From Flectonema sp. DT1601 (Eukaryota > Euglenozoa > Diplonemea > Diplonemida > Diplonemidae), in assembly GCA_964019425.1 (NCBI GenBank), contig OZ025857.1, forward strand, positions 186,001 to 250,000: a stretch of 64,000 bases of DNA, given 5' to 3'. Positions 21,850 to 33,174 of this stretch are shown here, one piece after another. Below the pieces are notes generated by a model that saw nothing but the letters and a program-made list of their open reading frames with translations, was not told the origin of the DNA and made no database searches. The position numbers and the translations under genes were made by a program. How positions within the stretch are numbered: the stretch's first letter is position 1; every line of letters begins with the position of its first letter.

Positions 21850-24800
21850 CTTCCCTGAAGAATGCGTGAAACAATAAACGAAACATACAATAGATTTCGT
21901 CGACAACAAGAAAATCGTACGAATAATAATTAATAAATTTAAAAAAAAAAAGAAATCTCAAATATAAAAACGAATTGTCTATTAAAGGGGAAAAAGTCAC
22001 CCTGACACATTTTTTTTTTTTTTTTTTTAAAAAAATTATCTGTTTTTTTCCTGTTTGTTATTAGAGATACTGCTAAACAGATAAATGCTGCAGAAGAGAA
22101 GAAGAAGAAGAAAAAAAAAAAAAAAAAAAATGAATAAAATATTATCAGCGCAACTCGCACAGAAAAAACAGGCTGAAGCCGATGCATAGCTATAACAAGA
22201 ACTATAAAAGAAAATAAAGTGTGCTGTACTACTTCATTGTGCGCAGAAATAGCTGTGGTCGTTTGTTAGAATTCTCTGACCAGGAGCATATATCTGATTA
22301 CAAAAAAGAAAGAAAAAAAAAAAATAATCAAATAAATTATAACAAATAGACGAGAGAAAAACTAAGTTCAATAAGAATGATAAAATGTAAAATAGTAATT
22401 TCTTTTCTTATGCACATCAGGTGCAATTACCTATGTGCCTTAAAAACTTGCATCTTCATCAACGACACTCCGTGAAGATAAGATTTCAGGGGGGGAAGAA
22501 GAGAATGAGGGAAGCGACTTACAGTAGTTGCTATATTTCGTCCTTTTCCCGGATGCCTTACAAAAGACATCGTCGGGACGAAATATTTCTTTTTTTTTTT
22601 TTTTTTTTTTTCGCATTTTTATGAGAAGTCACTTTTTTTTTTTTTTTTTTTTTTTGTTGTTGTTTGCAAGTTGATGAGGTTCCAAAAAAAGGTGTTTTGA
22701 CATTGCCAGCAGCAAATATTCCACCACCCCGATGAAAAAAAAAAATAAATCCTTAGATTGAAGCAAAAAAGACCTTTGACGGATAATTGCTTTCTTTTTT
22801 TTTTTTTTTTCGTGCTGAAAAACAGCATTGTATCCTGTGCGGAATTGTCAGTATCAGTACACTACCTTCTAAGAATTGAAGAGAGTGTACTAAGATAACG
22901 ATCCCAATTCTTGTATTCGTTAATGGCTTGCAGTCGTAACTGCATTTGTATTTTTTTTTTTGTTGTTTTCTACTTTACTTTTCTAAACGAAATAGTAAAT
23001 TTTTTTTTTTTTTTCCCGAATTGAGGAAAAACCTGATATCAAGCACACAGACAGGCCGATGTAACTTCAACCGATGGATTTCAAGCAGGCAGAGTTGAAC
23101 GTTTTTTTTTTTTTTTTTTTCTTTTCCCTCTTCGTTCAGTAGGGAATTCAAAATCTCTAGGAAAGATCTCACTGACAACGATTTTTAATTTATCGAAGAC
23201 AGGGGAAGTAAGCTCCAGGAAAACAGCTCAAGGAGCAGCAGTACCACGGGTATGAGATTTACCTTGAAAAGACTACCACATGCAAATTGCAGTGACAGAC
23301 CAGAACATGGGGATAGATATTGCAGCAACGGTGCTTACCTCCTCTGCTATGTTACAAGTAATTTATTCTTCTTATTGGTACACCATCTTTTATAAAGATA
23401 GACTTTTTTTTACACCTTATACCAACTCAAAGAAACTAACTTTGCTGTGTTCAAGGAAAGTTGTAATTAGTATTTTCAAATTTTTTTTTTATTAGCCTTT
23501 GGAAGCAAAATAAAAAAAAAAGTTGTAGTTTTTTTTTTTAGTTTAGTCATTGCTGTTCTTGGATTCGAAAATTCAAGTAGAGAGACGATCAGTACACTGG
23601 TCAGAACCAAAACATAACAGTTAAAACGAAACCGGGGTGGGGAAACCAAAAATGAAAAATAAAAAAAAATAAATGACACAAAAATAAAAAAAAATTCAAG
23701 CATCGCATTAAGTGCTGGTACTTGAAACAGTTTTTCGACAAACCACCCGACACTTTTTTTTTTTTTTTTTTTTTTGAAAATAAACCATAAAAAGGCTTGA
23801 AAGAAAGAAAAAAAAAAAAGAGAAATCTTTTTTCAAAGTAGGAAGATCATTCTCGTCAGTTGAATATTTCGATTTTCCGATAACACGTTTAATTATCATT
23901 TTTAAGGGAGTCCCTCCCCCTCAAGAAATGAAAATACAACAACTAAAACTCTAGTTCAACACCAATACAGTAATTCATCTTTTTGTTCATTCCTTTTTTT
24001 TTTTTTTTTTAATTTTTTTTTTGACAACAAAAAGAAGCTAAGACTACATCAATATCAGGTTTACAACTTTACAATAAAAAAAGGAGGGGGAAAAAAAAAA
24101 AAAAAAAAACTGGAAGAGAATGAGAACAAATAGACTAAACAACTGGTGGAGGAATAAAACACAATAGGTGCGCATTTCTCACAAAAATGAATAATTTCTA
24201 CTGGGAGATTGCGGGCAAAAAAAAAAAAAAAAAAAAGGAAAAGCAAAAGCAAAAACAAAAATAACTATACTAGCATGTGTTTTTCTTCCCGACATTTAAA
24301 AAAAAAAAAAAATAAATAAAAAACAAACTACAATATGTGGTACAATACTTTAAAAAGTGGCAGAAGAAATTAATAAAACAAAAAAGGGGAAAAAAAAAAA
24401 ATGCAGTACAAGGTTATTAAAAATAAAATAAGCATTTTTGACTACTAGTATATCATTTTTTTTTTTTTTTTTTTTCATCCAGGTAACCTACAGTGGCTAC
24501 TGTACTGGTAGCTTTAAACTGAAGAAGTCCTCTTTCGTTGACAAACTGATTTTTTGATGCGACGCCTCACTGAAGGCGTTAGTCGAGTGAGGTGGAAGAT
24601 TGGCTGGTTGGGGAAAATGATGATTTTTTTTTTTTTTTTTAAAAATCAGTTGAACATAAATTCGAATAAGCAGCTTAGCACAACTCAAAAAACTATTATT
24701 TTCTCACATCAAGATAAGAAACTAACAAAGGAAAGCAGAATTGACGTTACTTTTGAACAATACAAAACAAAAACCCACCAAACAACTAACAATACCATTC

Positions 24801-25265
24801 GTCAATTATTAACTTACTATGCCAAACAAAAAGCTAGCTGTGGCTGAGTCAGCGACAAGCACACACAGCAAGAAAAAACACGCTAAAATTAAAAAAAAAG
24901 ATGACACAAAAAAAAAAAAAAAAAAACACTTTTTGCTAACCATCACAGATCGTGAATGAAAGCTCTCGGACATAATGCAGCGTAACAAAAATATTTATTT
25001 ATTTATTTATTTTAATACGAGCACTAAAAAAAAAAAAACTAAAAAAAAAGAAGAATAAAACATCAAAAGACAAGTAACGTAAATGAAACATCTTACTGTC
25101 TCAACAAATCGATTTTCAGTGCCGACATAAACCGAATTACTGTTGAAGAACTCTGCGGCACAAATTGAATAAATCGGACCAATAATATTATCAAAACAAT
25201 CGATGCATCGAACAAAAATTTTCTATTGGCTGCTGTTAGGCAGCAGATTATCACACACCTGTTCA

Positions 25266-25301
25266 TTGCTACATACTTTCTCATCAGAAAGTATGTAGCA
25301 A
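25266..25301. other. Perfect 15-bp inverted repeat (hairpin)
   Basis: Arms 25266-25280 (TTGCTACATACTTTC) and 25287-25301 are exact reverse complements around the 6-nt loop TCATCA. A second shorter hairpin, CTGCTG-TTAGG-CAGCAG, lies just before it near 25230-25246. The pair could form a structured RNA or be a remnant of an inverted-repeat element; nothing here decides. Confidence 0.7.
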
Positions 25302-25397
25302 ACAAAACAGAATAAACAACAATATGCACACGCCTGGTATAGAACTTAACAAACAAGAATTTGCAGGGGAGTAACTTTGGGGTGGGAAGAATAGAAA

Positions 25398-25436
<39 letters not shown>

Positions 25437-27349
25437 CTAAATTGCTCGTGTGCAATACAAATCCAATCAAAAGCTATTTTTTTTTTTTTTTTTCACCATT
25501 TAAAACTACCTCGAATACGCACATTGGAGAGGGAACACCGTTATCAGATGTTAATGTTGAGTTATTTTTTCTGCTTTCCTTCAATTCAGTAGCCGAAAGC
25601 TAACTGACGCCGAGCACTCGGCGTACACAACTTACAACAACCATACTCTAAAGCAGAAAACACACTCATACAGCTGGGAAAAAAAAAAAAAAAAATTTTT
25701 TTTTTTGTAGTGTATACAAAAACTGACAAATAGGACACCATTCTACTTGACTTAATTTAATAATACAAGTACAAATAAGTTAGTTACGGAATCCAACTAA
25801 AACGTTACTGTGGACTATGAGTACTCTCGAGGAGGGTAACTCACAGTAAAAGAGTACCCAATCCGTAACCTTTTCCGAAGACCCAGCATAGATTGAATTA
25901 AGTATTTAATTAAAATCCTGACAAACTACAATTTATTGCACCTTAGCATTCAGCTGCATGCGCCATTAAGACAAGAACAGAAATGGTAAAAAAAAAAAAT
26001 AATAAGAAAAACAATACAGAATAAAAGAACAGGGAAAAGAAAAGGAGACTTCACTGAATGTCAGTGTCGGTTTTTTTTTTTTTTTTTTTTCAGTAGAAAA
26101 GTCGAACCGAATAGTCACCGACTCTTTTGTATGGTAAAAGTTATGAACGGGAACGACCTTTTATGTCACGAACCCAAAAAATGGGGGAAGTATGGAAAAA
26201 AAAAAAAAGAAAAAAAGGAAAAAGAAATCTCGCACATACCTAAAACAAGGTACGAAGGATAACATTTCAACATATAGAAGTAAAGGAATGAGAGAGTGAC
26301 GAAGCTCTCGTCCACAGACAACGCTGCTGTAAAGTACGCGCAACCTCCGCTGCGTGCGGGGGTGGTCAACAAGAGTACTTACAACACCTTTTAAAATATA
26401 CCAAGGCACTACTAGAACATAAACATCTAAGCAGACATAGACATCTAGACAAGTAGTCCAATTATCAGTATTATGTCAAATGGGGGAAATGAAAAAAACC
26501 GACCATCGAAGTACATTCATAACAAACAACAAAAAAAAGTGAATACTTTTTTTTTTTGCTTTTTTTTTTTTTGAAAATTATTTTTTTTTAATGAGACAAA
26601 AAAAAGAAAAGGGAAGGAAGATAAGAGACAAGAAAAGAATTTTACTACCGTGGTCTGTTTTTTTTTTTTTTTTTTTTTTTTTTTACCGCAAGGGTAAAGA
26701 CATTTCTTCTTCTATGCTCTCAACCAGCATCAAATCAGTCACGTTTATTCGCAGTGGTAGCGAGAACGTGAGAAGCGAAGCAACAAACGTAAAACGAAGG
26801 AAAAAAAGAGAAAAAAAAAACTAAAAATCAGATTTTTGCGTGGAAGGAAGCAGAAAGAAAACAACAGAGGAATAGAAATATAAAAAGGAAAAAAAGGAAA
26901 AAAGAAAAGTAGTTTTATTCACACTAAAAAAAAACGTGTGTTATTTTTTTTAAAACCTATGTTTATATAATACAGTGCAATTACAACTAGATCAAAGCGC
27001 TTACCGTAATTCCTTACTCATGTTTCCGTAATTTCTTTTTTTTTTTTTTTTTTTTTTTTCACTTATTCCTCGCGGGATTCCGCACTTTCAAGAAGGGACG
27101 TTGACTACCCAGCAAGAAGGAAACAGGTGCTCTCAATACTGCTTCCGCAAAAAGAAATATTTCATTGCATCCAGCCACAATTAAATAACTTAAGCTTTCA
27201 CAGTAAGAGACCTTCCTGTTTCCAATTTCTTTTTTTTTTTTTTTTTTTTTTTTTTCCACATAGTAGTGTATATCACACAATACAAAGCAATCTCTTAGGT
27301 AATCGTGTCTGGGAATTCTACCTCAGGGAGCACATAGGAGCTAAAATAA

Positions 27350-28021
27350 TCATTGGGTTAATTGTGATTGTTCTACCTCATAGTAGTGAAGTACACAAGA
27401 GCGAATGTAGTACTTATCAGCGTGAGAAAGTTGCCAAGAGAGTTGCTGTAATGATGAAAGAAGAGAGTTGATATGTCTGGCACGGGAAGGAACGACAGAT
27501 TTTAGTAATCTGACTTTCACTTCGAGTATCTCAAATATATCAGTGCAAGATGTTACGACTGCCATCGCAGATTTCAGTGCCACAGCAGCAATCCTATTGG
27601 ACTCGTTACCAGCTGTAGGACTGCTCTTTAACATAAAATTAGTTATGCCGACAGATGTTTCTAGTATCTGTTGCGGTTCATCCTTATCTTTACAGAATAA
27701 AGCTGAACACAATACATTTGCTTTGATGTCGATATTTTCATCAGCCACAATGTGAACAACTTGTAAGGCAAGCAGCAGTTTGTGAAGTTTCTTTGCTGCA
27801 GCCTTTAAAGATATCTCTCTTTTTCTTCTCGGACTAACTCTAGCATTTGATGCCATGCTTCCCGTGCTACTAGAACAACACGCTCCTGCTTCACTGCTGC
27901 TTGCGCTGCATGCTGATGCTACTTCGTCTCTTTCAGCAACTCGTCTCGCAGTTTCTTCCTTTCCGAATAATCTGCTATAAAACTTAAGTCTGCTATTGAG
28001 TTTATCATCGTTAATTCCCAT
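27350..28021 (-). CDS. Hypothetical protein, possibly only the first exon
   Basis: The 223-residue product matches no family I recognise. Residues 30-70 are rich in Ser, Ala, Cys and basic residues. Residues 70-215 look like an all-helical domain, with amphipathic stretches such as AAKKLHKLLLALQVVHIV and INSLLSSLQQLSWQL. The start is well supported: TTTTTAACAG ends 13 nt upstream (AG at 28034-28035). The 3' end is doubtful. HYYEVEQSQLTQ contains GAG|GTAGAA, which could be a 5' splice site, and an open minus-strand frame follows an AAACAG at about 27224-27229. If spliced, the C-terminus would differ. Codon content resembles the neighbouring real genes. Confidence 0.6.
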   Translation of the reverse strand: MGINDDKLNSRLKFYSRLFGKEETARRVAERDEVASACSASSSEAGACCSSSTGSMASNARVSPRRKREISLKAAAKKLHKLLLALQVVHIVADENIDIKANVLCSALFCKDKDEPQQILETSVGITNFMLKSSPTAGNESNRIAAVALKSAMAVVTSCTDIFEILEVKVRLLKSVVPSRARHINSLLSSLQQLSWQLSHADKYYIRSCVLHYYEVEQSQLTQ

Positions 28022-30190
28022 GCTTTTCTTTTTCTGTTAAAAATTTAAAATAAAATATATTTAGAGTATTCATAACAATGTCAATAAAGAAAGCAATACT
28101 CCCCCTTTTTTTTTTTTTTTTTTTCATCAGATGACAACTTTTTCTTTACGCTATCTCGTGTGCTGGCTGGAGAGTAAAAATGAATTTAAAAAAAAAAAAA
28201 AAATACAGCTCGTCCAACGCAGCTCAATGCTTCAGTCGTTTTATGGCTCTCTTGGCGACGGAGTCTATCATGTTGAGAAACAATTTGGATGTGCTTCATG
28301 ATTAATTGATTGTACTAGATCATTTAGACATTTTAATTGATACTCAGGTTTTCGATAGTTGCTATGAGAAGCAATCAAACAGATCTTTTGCTCGAGACGT
28401 TGGTAAAAAAAAAAAAAGATAAAAGTTGGAATTGGGAAAAAAAAAATATAGATGGATTTCAGAGCAAGATGTACTCCGTCTCTGTAAACATGCAATCAGA
28501 AAAAATAATAATAAACGTAACAAAAAAAAAAAAAAAAAAAGAAAAGGGGGATTTGGTATATATCCCTACGCACAGCTATAGTGTCAACACAATTGTTTTC
28601 AAACGACGTTCACCGACTGCAAGAAAGGTAACCATGTTGAAACACCAAACACAAAAGTCTACTCAAACAGTAGTTGTAACCTGTATTCCCATTAGTTGTG
28701 TTTTTTTTCTCTCAAAGAATAAATAGCAACGGTTTTCCAGTAAAACAAAACTACAAACTGAATCAGATGGACAGAGTGAAAAACAAACACAAATATGAAC
28801 CAGCTAGAACCCCATCAGGATACGGGGGCAAACCTCACGTTAAGTACCATCGTGGTTGGACTCTGCTTCCACTACTTTTCAGAATTGTAGTAACGAACGA
28901 CAAAGGCAACACACAGAGATAACAAAAAACTGTGGGAACTTTCAAGACACGCTTTCTGCTCTCAAAGAATAGATTTTTTAAAAAAAGGTTTAAAAAAAGA
29001 AAATTAACACAGCAAATCAAAAAAGGAAAAAAAAAAAGAAGAAGAAAAAAAAAACCATTCAGATTAGCCTAATATTTCACTGAACGCAGACAGAATCCTG
29101 TCGCACGAAATGAATCATAACCATAAGAAATAAGAAATAACGGCTTTCAATCTTAAAAGTTTCTTCTCGGTCTACGTCGGTATAATAATAAAATAAAATA
29201 AAAAAACGCGGCATCCATAGTATAGAGCAATAATAATAATTGGCTACTCGGAACTATTAACAGAGAGAGAGAGACATTTTAAAGTAAAAATAAAAAATTA
29301 TTATTTAATCAGCCAAGATCTCAGTTGAACGCGACATAATTCTCGAACAACAGAAAAAAAAAAAAAAAAAAAAGATTCAACACTTTTCGTCAATTACAAG
29401 GATATTATCCAAACAAGAGAAAACGTGTGGAGAAGACACCACTCCCTAACAGAGATCTATTTGCAAAGAGTGACCATGAAGATGAATAAATCATAATATT
29501 TGACTAGGCTCATCAATATGCATCAGCAGCAATACGTAACAAAAAGATTTGAGGGGGGGGTTTTTTTTTTTTAGGTCTTATTTCACTGGATGACTTAATA
29601 CGTTACACGTTCGTTGAAAAAAAAACTGAAAATTGGTTTATTTTAGTCAAAAGTACCATTAAAAGTTAAGACATCAAAAAATACGAGGAAAAAAATAGAA
29701 AAAATAATTTTAACAAAACTCAACCAACAGCAATCAACATCAACACAGTAGGGAGGGAATAGCACCTCAGTGAAGGTCCCCCATACAAATTAAAAGAAAA
29801 AAAAACACGCAAAAGTAAACAAAAAGGTCGAGAGGAAGGAAATTCGTATCCACATTAGGTCTTACCAATTAATTGTTGTGTTGTAGAAGTTAGAATATGA
29901 GTTTTTGTTATCAAATAGTGAACTAAATCGAAAAAGAAAAAAAAAGAAAAAAAACAGCTGTCCCAGCATAATTGCTTTTGTTCAGCTGAATTCTCTCTTC
30001 AACAGCAGTGTCTTCATCAAGAGCGATAATCGTCTTTCTTGCGCTTTTCCTTTGCTGTCGTCTGAGGAGTAAAACTCCCTGTTATATCCCTTTCTTAGTA
30101 TGATGCGAAAAGATCCCCCACATCGCATTAGTTGGTATAAAATGAAAAAAGATCTATCTGGGAAAAAGGTGCAAAAAGGCAGGGGAATTC

Positions 30191-30426
30191 GGATAAATAA
30201 ATCAAGGTTAACACGCAACAAATTGGGTATGAATCATAAAGGGTGGGGCGAGCGAAACTTTGACAATGTGAAAACACAGTAACAACTTTTGGGTATTAAA
30301 AACAAAATTAATATCGAAGTACTTGACTAATTAGATATAACTCATCAAGGGGATCGGAGAGTCGAGAGGGCGGGGGGATGGAGGGGGGACTTGGATAAAT
30401 AAATCAAGGTTAACACGCAACAAATT
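30191..30426. repeat. 168-bp segment flanked by 34-bp direct repeats
   Basis: Positions 30191-30224 and 30393-30426 are identical over 34 bp (starting GGATAAATAAATCAAGG). The 168 bp between them includes the 75-bp sequence shared with 43070-43142. This could be a small inserted element with long duplicated ends or two units of a short tandem array. Confidence 0.7.
30254..30328 (+). repeat. 75-bp dispersed repeat, copy 1
   Basis: This segment (GAAACTTTGACAATG at one end, AAGTACTTGACT at the other) recurs with a few changes and small gaps at 43070-43142 in the same orientation. The family is unknown. Confidence 0.75.
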
Positions 30427-31098
30427 AGGTCATCACATCAAAGATAACATTATAATAAACCTGAATTATTATTAAAAAAAAACACCAACTGTCCCCCAAA
30501 AAACCCCTTTATTAGTGTTGGAATGACTTCAATCATTGTTTTTTTTTTTTTTTTTAATAATTCAGATTTTGATGATGAGCGCAGATTCTCTATCAGAGTG
30601 ACAATCGTCCGTTCCTCGTTATCACAGTTATATTTTTTACTTAGTACAAAAGCGACAAGGTCTTATAACACGGAGATGAGGGGGGGTTAACTGTTTCATT
30701 TTTGTACGTAAAATACAAATGTTTTGTATCAATAAACAACAATAACGATAATTTAACAAATAATTTTAGATACAGTGACGTGGGTGTGATGCTTAAGTTA
30801 GCCTTTTTAAAATAACTATCAGGGTTTTTGAGAGTATCTATGTACCTCTATTCTCATCATCGGTTATGGTGAAGAAGTCGGAGAGCCACCAGAATATGAG
30901 TTTTGTTATTTTAAAAAAAAAAAAAAAAAAAAAAAAGTGTACTAAAACAAATTCAATTTAAATATCTGTAGAATAGTTTTGGGTTAACTACTTAAGAATG
31001 CCGCAAGCTATCAGCCGAGTACCTCGTCGATTATAAATAGACTATTAAATCGTTTCGTATAAGTTAATGCCGCCATTCACATTTAATAAATAATAAAA

Positions 31099-32625
31099 TT
31101 ACGTAACAAAAGAAAAGTTAAAAGGCAACGCTGGGAGACCAATACTGTTATATAGAGTCGCTACTGGCCAATTTGAGTACAAGTACGACACTGATTTCAT
31201 TGAAAGGTTCCTCGCTGAAGGACAAATTGGAGTGATCGAAACAGCATCAGGTGTAATAATTGTTGCAGACGCATTGTAGAGCTTTCCGTTTATTGCTTGT
31301 AAGGTCCACCAGCTACAGGGATTCATTATTGGAGTATCAGGGAATGGACATGGTTGATACCTCTCATGCAACCCTTGTTGAGTGTAAGAAAACCTAACAA
31401 GGAACGATCCATTATGAGGATGACCTGCAACAGAAATCACTTCAGGCGATCTGTAATAAATTTGTTGATGATAAACAACAGATCTAATTGTATTAGCAAG
31501 ACGACTTCCAAGAGGTGATTTACGTCTGAAATGAATATCTCCCCACGGGTTCGCAGACGGGTCATAATCTCCTAAATCCACAGCTGAAGCAAAACCAATA
31601 TTCTCTAATAAATTAGCTGCTGTTTGAGCTTCTCTGATTGCAGGTAATTGCCACGTTGATGTTGTAGCTTGTTGACCAGTCCACGGAGAAAGCTGAATCC
31701 ATATGAATGGTAAGCCAGGTTGATGTAGCTTCAGTCTCCAATCAATAACCATTGCTTGAATAGCACAGCCGTAGTATTGTCCACCTCTGCGAGGTTCCAT
31801 AACAGAGTCTGATGGGTTGACATCAGAGTCGCCTTGAAACCATAATACGGATCTAAACTGCATTGATAACAATGGAACGATATGTGAATTCCAACAAACA
31901 CTAACACCAATTGTAGAACTATTCCTACATGAAGGAGAGTTACAACATCGTTGATCAGCGTCAGATGAACTCCAACACTTCACTTGTGTATTTCCTGTTG
32001 AAGATGAAGCTGAAGAAACCAATCCGACAGGAACCTCACCTTGAAGGTCATCAAATAATTTCATTCCAGCCATCCAACAAATAGCACTGAAATATGAAAA
32101 TGCTGAGTCGCCATCAGCAACTGTTTGACTACTAGCCTCTGACCACTTCTGTAATATTGATAAGTTGCTCTGTGGATCTGTACTCGTAATTTCTGGTTTT
32201 GAAGTCATGAGTCGAATCGAACGATACTTCGCTTGATTTGCTTGATTAATATAAGTTTTATTCTTGTACATCTGCTGTGTTGAGAATACCATATTACCCT
32301 GTCCACTGCATAAAATGACGTCACCAAATAGAACGTTTTTGAGGGTTCGAGTTATTCCGTCTCCGTGAAATAGTAATTCTCCGTGAGAACCAGCAGGCAT
32401 CGGGTCTAAAGTTATATTCCATTTACTATCTTTTACGATACCGTGATATGTTTTACCCGAGAAGTTTAGACTTACAGTTGTTCCGTTTATTCCTCCTCCC
32501 CACATGACTGCAGATATTGGATGCCTCTGTAGTACCATGTTGTTACCCAAAGTATTAGAGAGATCCCACATACTCGCTTCAGCTATTATCACTAGCATGG
32601 TTGTTAATATAAAAATATCCCTCAT
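31099..32625 (-). CDS. SIAE: Secreted sialate O-acetylesterase-like protein lacking the nucleophile Ser
   Basis: The family removes O-acetyl groups from sialic acids in the lumen of secretory or lysosomal compartments. The 508-residue protein has a signal peptide (about 1-18), the N-terminal block NNMVLQRHP...VMWGGG, the first esterase block (DVILCSGQGNM, 102-112), the LWFQGDSD block (261-268, family LWYQGE) and the His block WGDIHFRRK (361-369). Length and block order are normal for the family. In known enzymes the first block reads GQSNM, where Ser is the nucleophile; here it is Gly110 (codon GGT, one base from AGT). His365 is kept. The frame is intact over 1.5 kb, so this is probably a translated pseudoenzyme or one using another residue, not decay. 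Several N-glycosylation sites (NGT, NFS, NIT, NKT, NLS) fit secretion. TTTTTTTTTTCAG at 32675-32687 is a likely acceptor. Confidence 0.85.
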   Translation of the reverse strand: MRDIFILTTMLVIIAEASMWDLSNTLGNNMVLQRHPISAVMWGGGINGTTVSLNFSGKTYHGIVKDSKWNITLDPMPAGSHGELLFHGDGITRTLKNVLFGDVILCSGQGNMVFSTQQMYKNKTYINQANQAKYRSIRLMTSKPEITSTDPQSNLSILQKWSEASSQTVADGDSAFSYFSAICWMAGMKLFDDLQGEVPVGLVSSASSSTGNTQVKCWSSSDADQRCCNSPSCRNSSTIGVSVCWNSHIVPLLSMQFRSVLWFQGDSDVNPSDSVMEPRRGGQYYGCAIQAMVIDWRLKLHQPGLPFIWIQLSPWTGQQATTSTWQLPAIREAQTAANLLENIGFASAVDLGDYDPSANPWGDIHFRRKSPLGSRLANTIRSVVYHQQIYYRSPEVISVAGHPHNGSFLVRFSYTQQGLHERYQPCPFPDTPIMNPCSWWTLQAINGKLYNASATIITPDAVSITPICPSARNLSMKSVSYLYSNWPVATLYNSIGLPALPFNFSFVT

Positions 32626-32872
32626 TTTTTTTTTTTGATATTTTTTTTTTTTTTTTGTTAGGTTTTTTTTTTTGCTGAAAAAAAAAATTTATTAACAAAC
32701 GACAAATGATGGGATACCTTCAAAAAACAAAAGACCCAACTCAACACAATTATGACCAACCAAATCATTCAATATCGCCTGAGTAAGAAAATGACTAGTA
32801 AAAACGGAACCAGTTACGAAAAATATTGGTATTGTAAAATAATCATAGGTCACAGTTACATTAAAATACACT

Positions 32873-33135
32873 CTAAGGGGATCTAACGTACAAATTTAAA
32901 TTTGAATTTATAAAAGAATTAAAAAAAAAGGAAATTAAAAGAATAGAATTTTTTTTTTTTTGTTTTTTTTTCACAATCGGAAGAATTAAGCCGTCCACAT
33001 CTAAGGGACTGCTTTGGTTATTTTCGGTCATAGCAACAAACCCAGTGCTTTGGGCAGTGGAAAACTCTTGCCTTTTGTCAAGGGCTTGGTTCGTTCTCAA
33101 AGGTTCAGTCAAAGAAGAATAATCATCAGACTGAG
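32873..33135 (-). CDS. Putative last exon of the calpain-like coiled-coil gene
   Basis: This open frame (AQSDDYSSLTEPLRTN..., Ser/Thr/Asn-rich, ending in a Lys run and stop) starts right after GATTAG (AG at 33136-33137). Joining it to the preceding exon at GTG|GTACTA (exon end 33198) keeps the frame (phase 1) and gives a 62-nt intron. The tail looks like a disordered C-terminus, but the stretch after the Lys run is low-complexity. Without it the upstream exon simply ends at a TAG at 33175-33177. Transcript evidence is needed to choose between the two. Confidence 0.35.
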
Positions 33136-33174
33136 CTAATCTAGTTCACTTTTAACTAAGGTATGGTAAGATGA

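Larger units (their letters stand above)
19104..27349. other. 8-kb gene-poor region
   Basis: No complete gene is supported. The region is a patchwork of poly-A/T tracts and islands of ordinary complexity (about 20040-20240, 20930-21350, 22190-22600, 23020-23460, 25080-25950, 26090-26460, 27060-27340). Some islands hold minus-strand frames bounded by splice-like signals, discussed as candidate exons, but none shows a domain I can name. Two clear hairpins are listed separately. Confidence 0.55.
28022..31098. other. Gene-poor region with candidate exons and repeats
   Basis: No complete gene is supported. Islands near 28250-28490, 28560-28920 and 29850-30430 are less repetitive. Minus-strand frames at about 28268-28400 and 29955-30078 look somewhat protein-like and follow splice-like signals, but I cannot name a product. 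A run of eight G lies near 29553. Confidence 0.5.
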
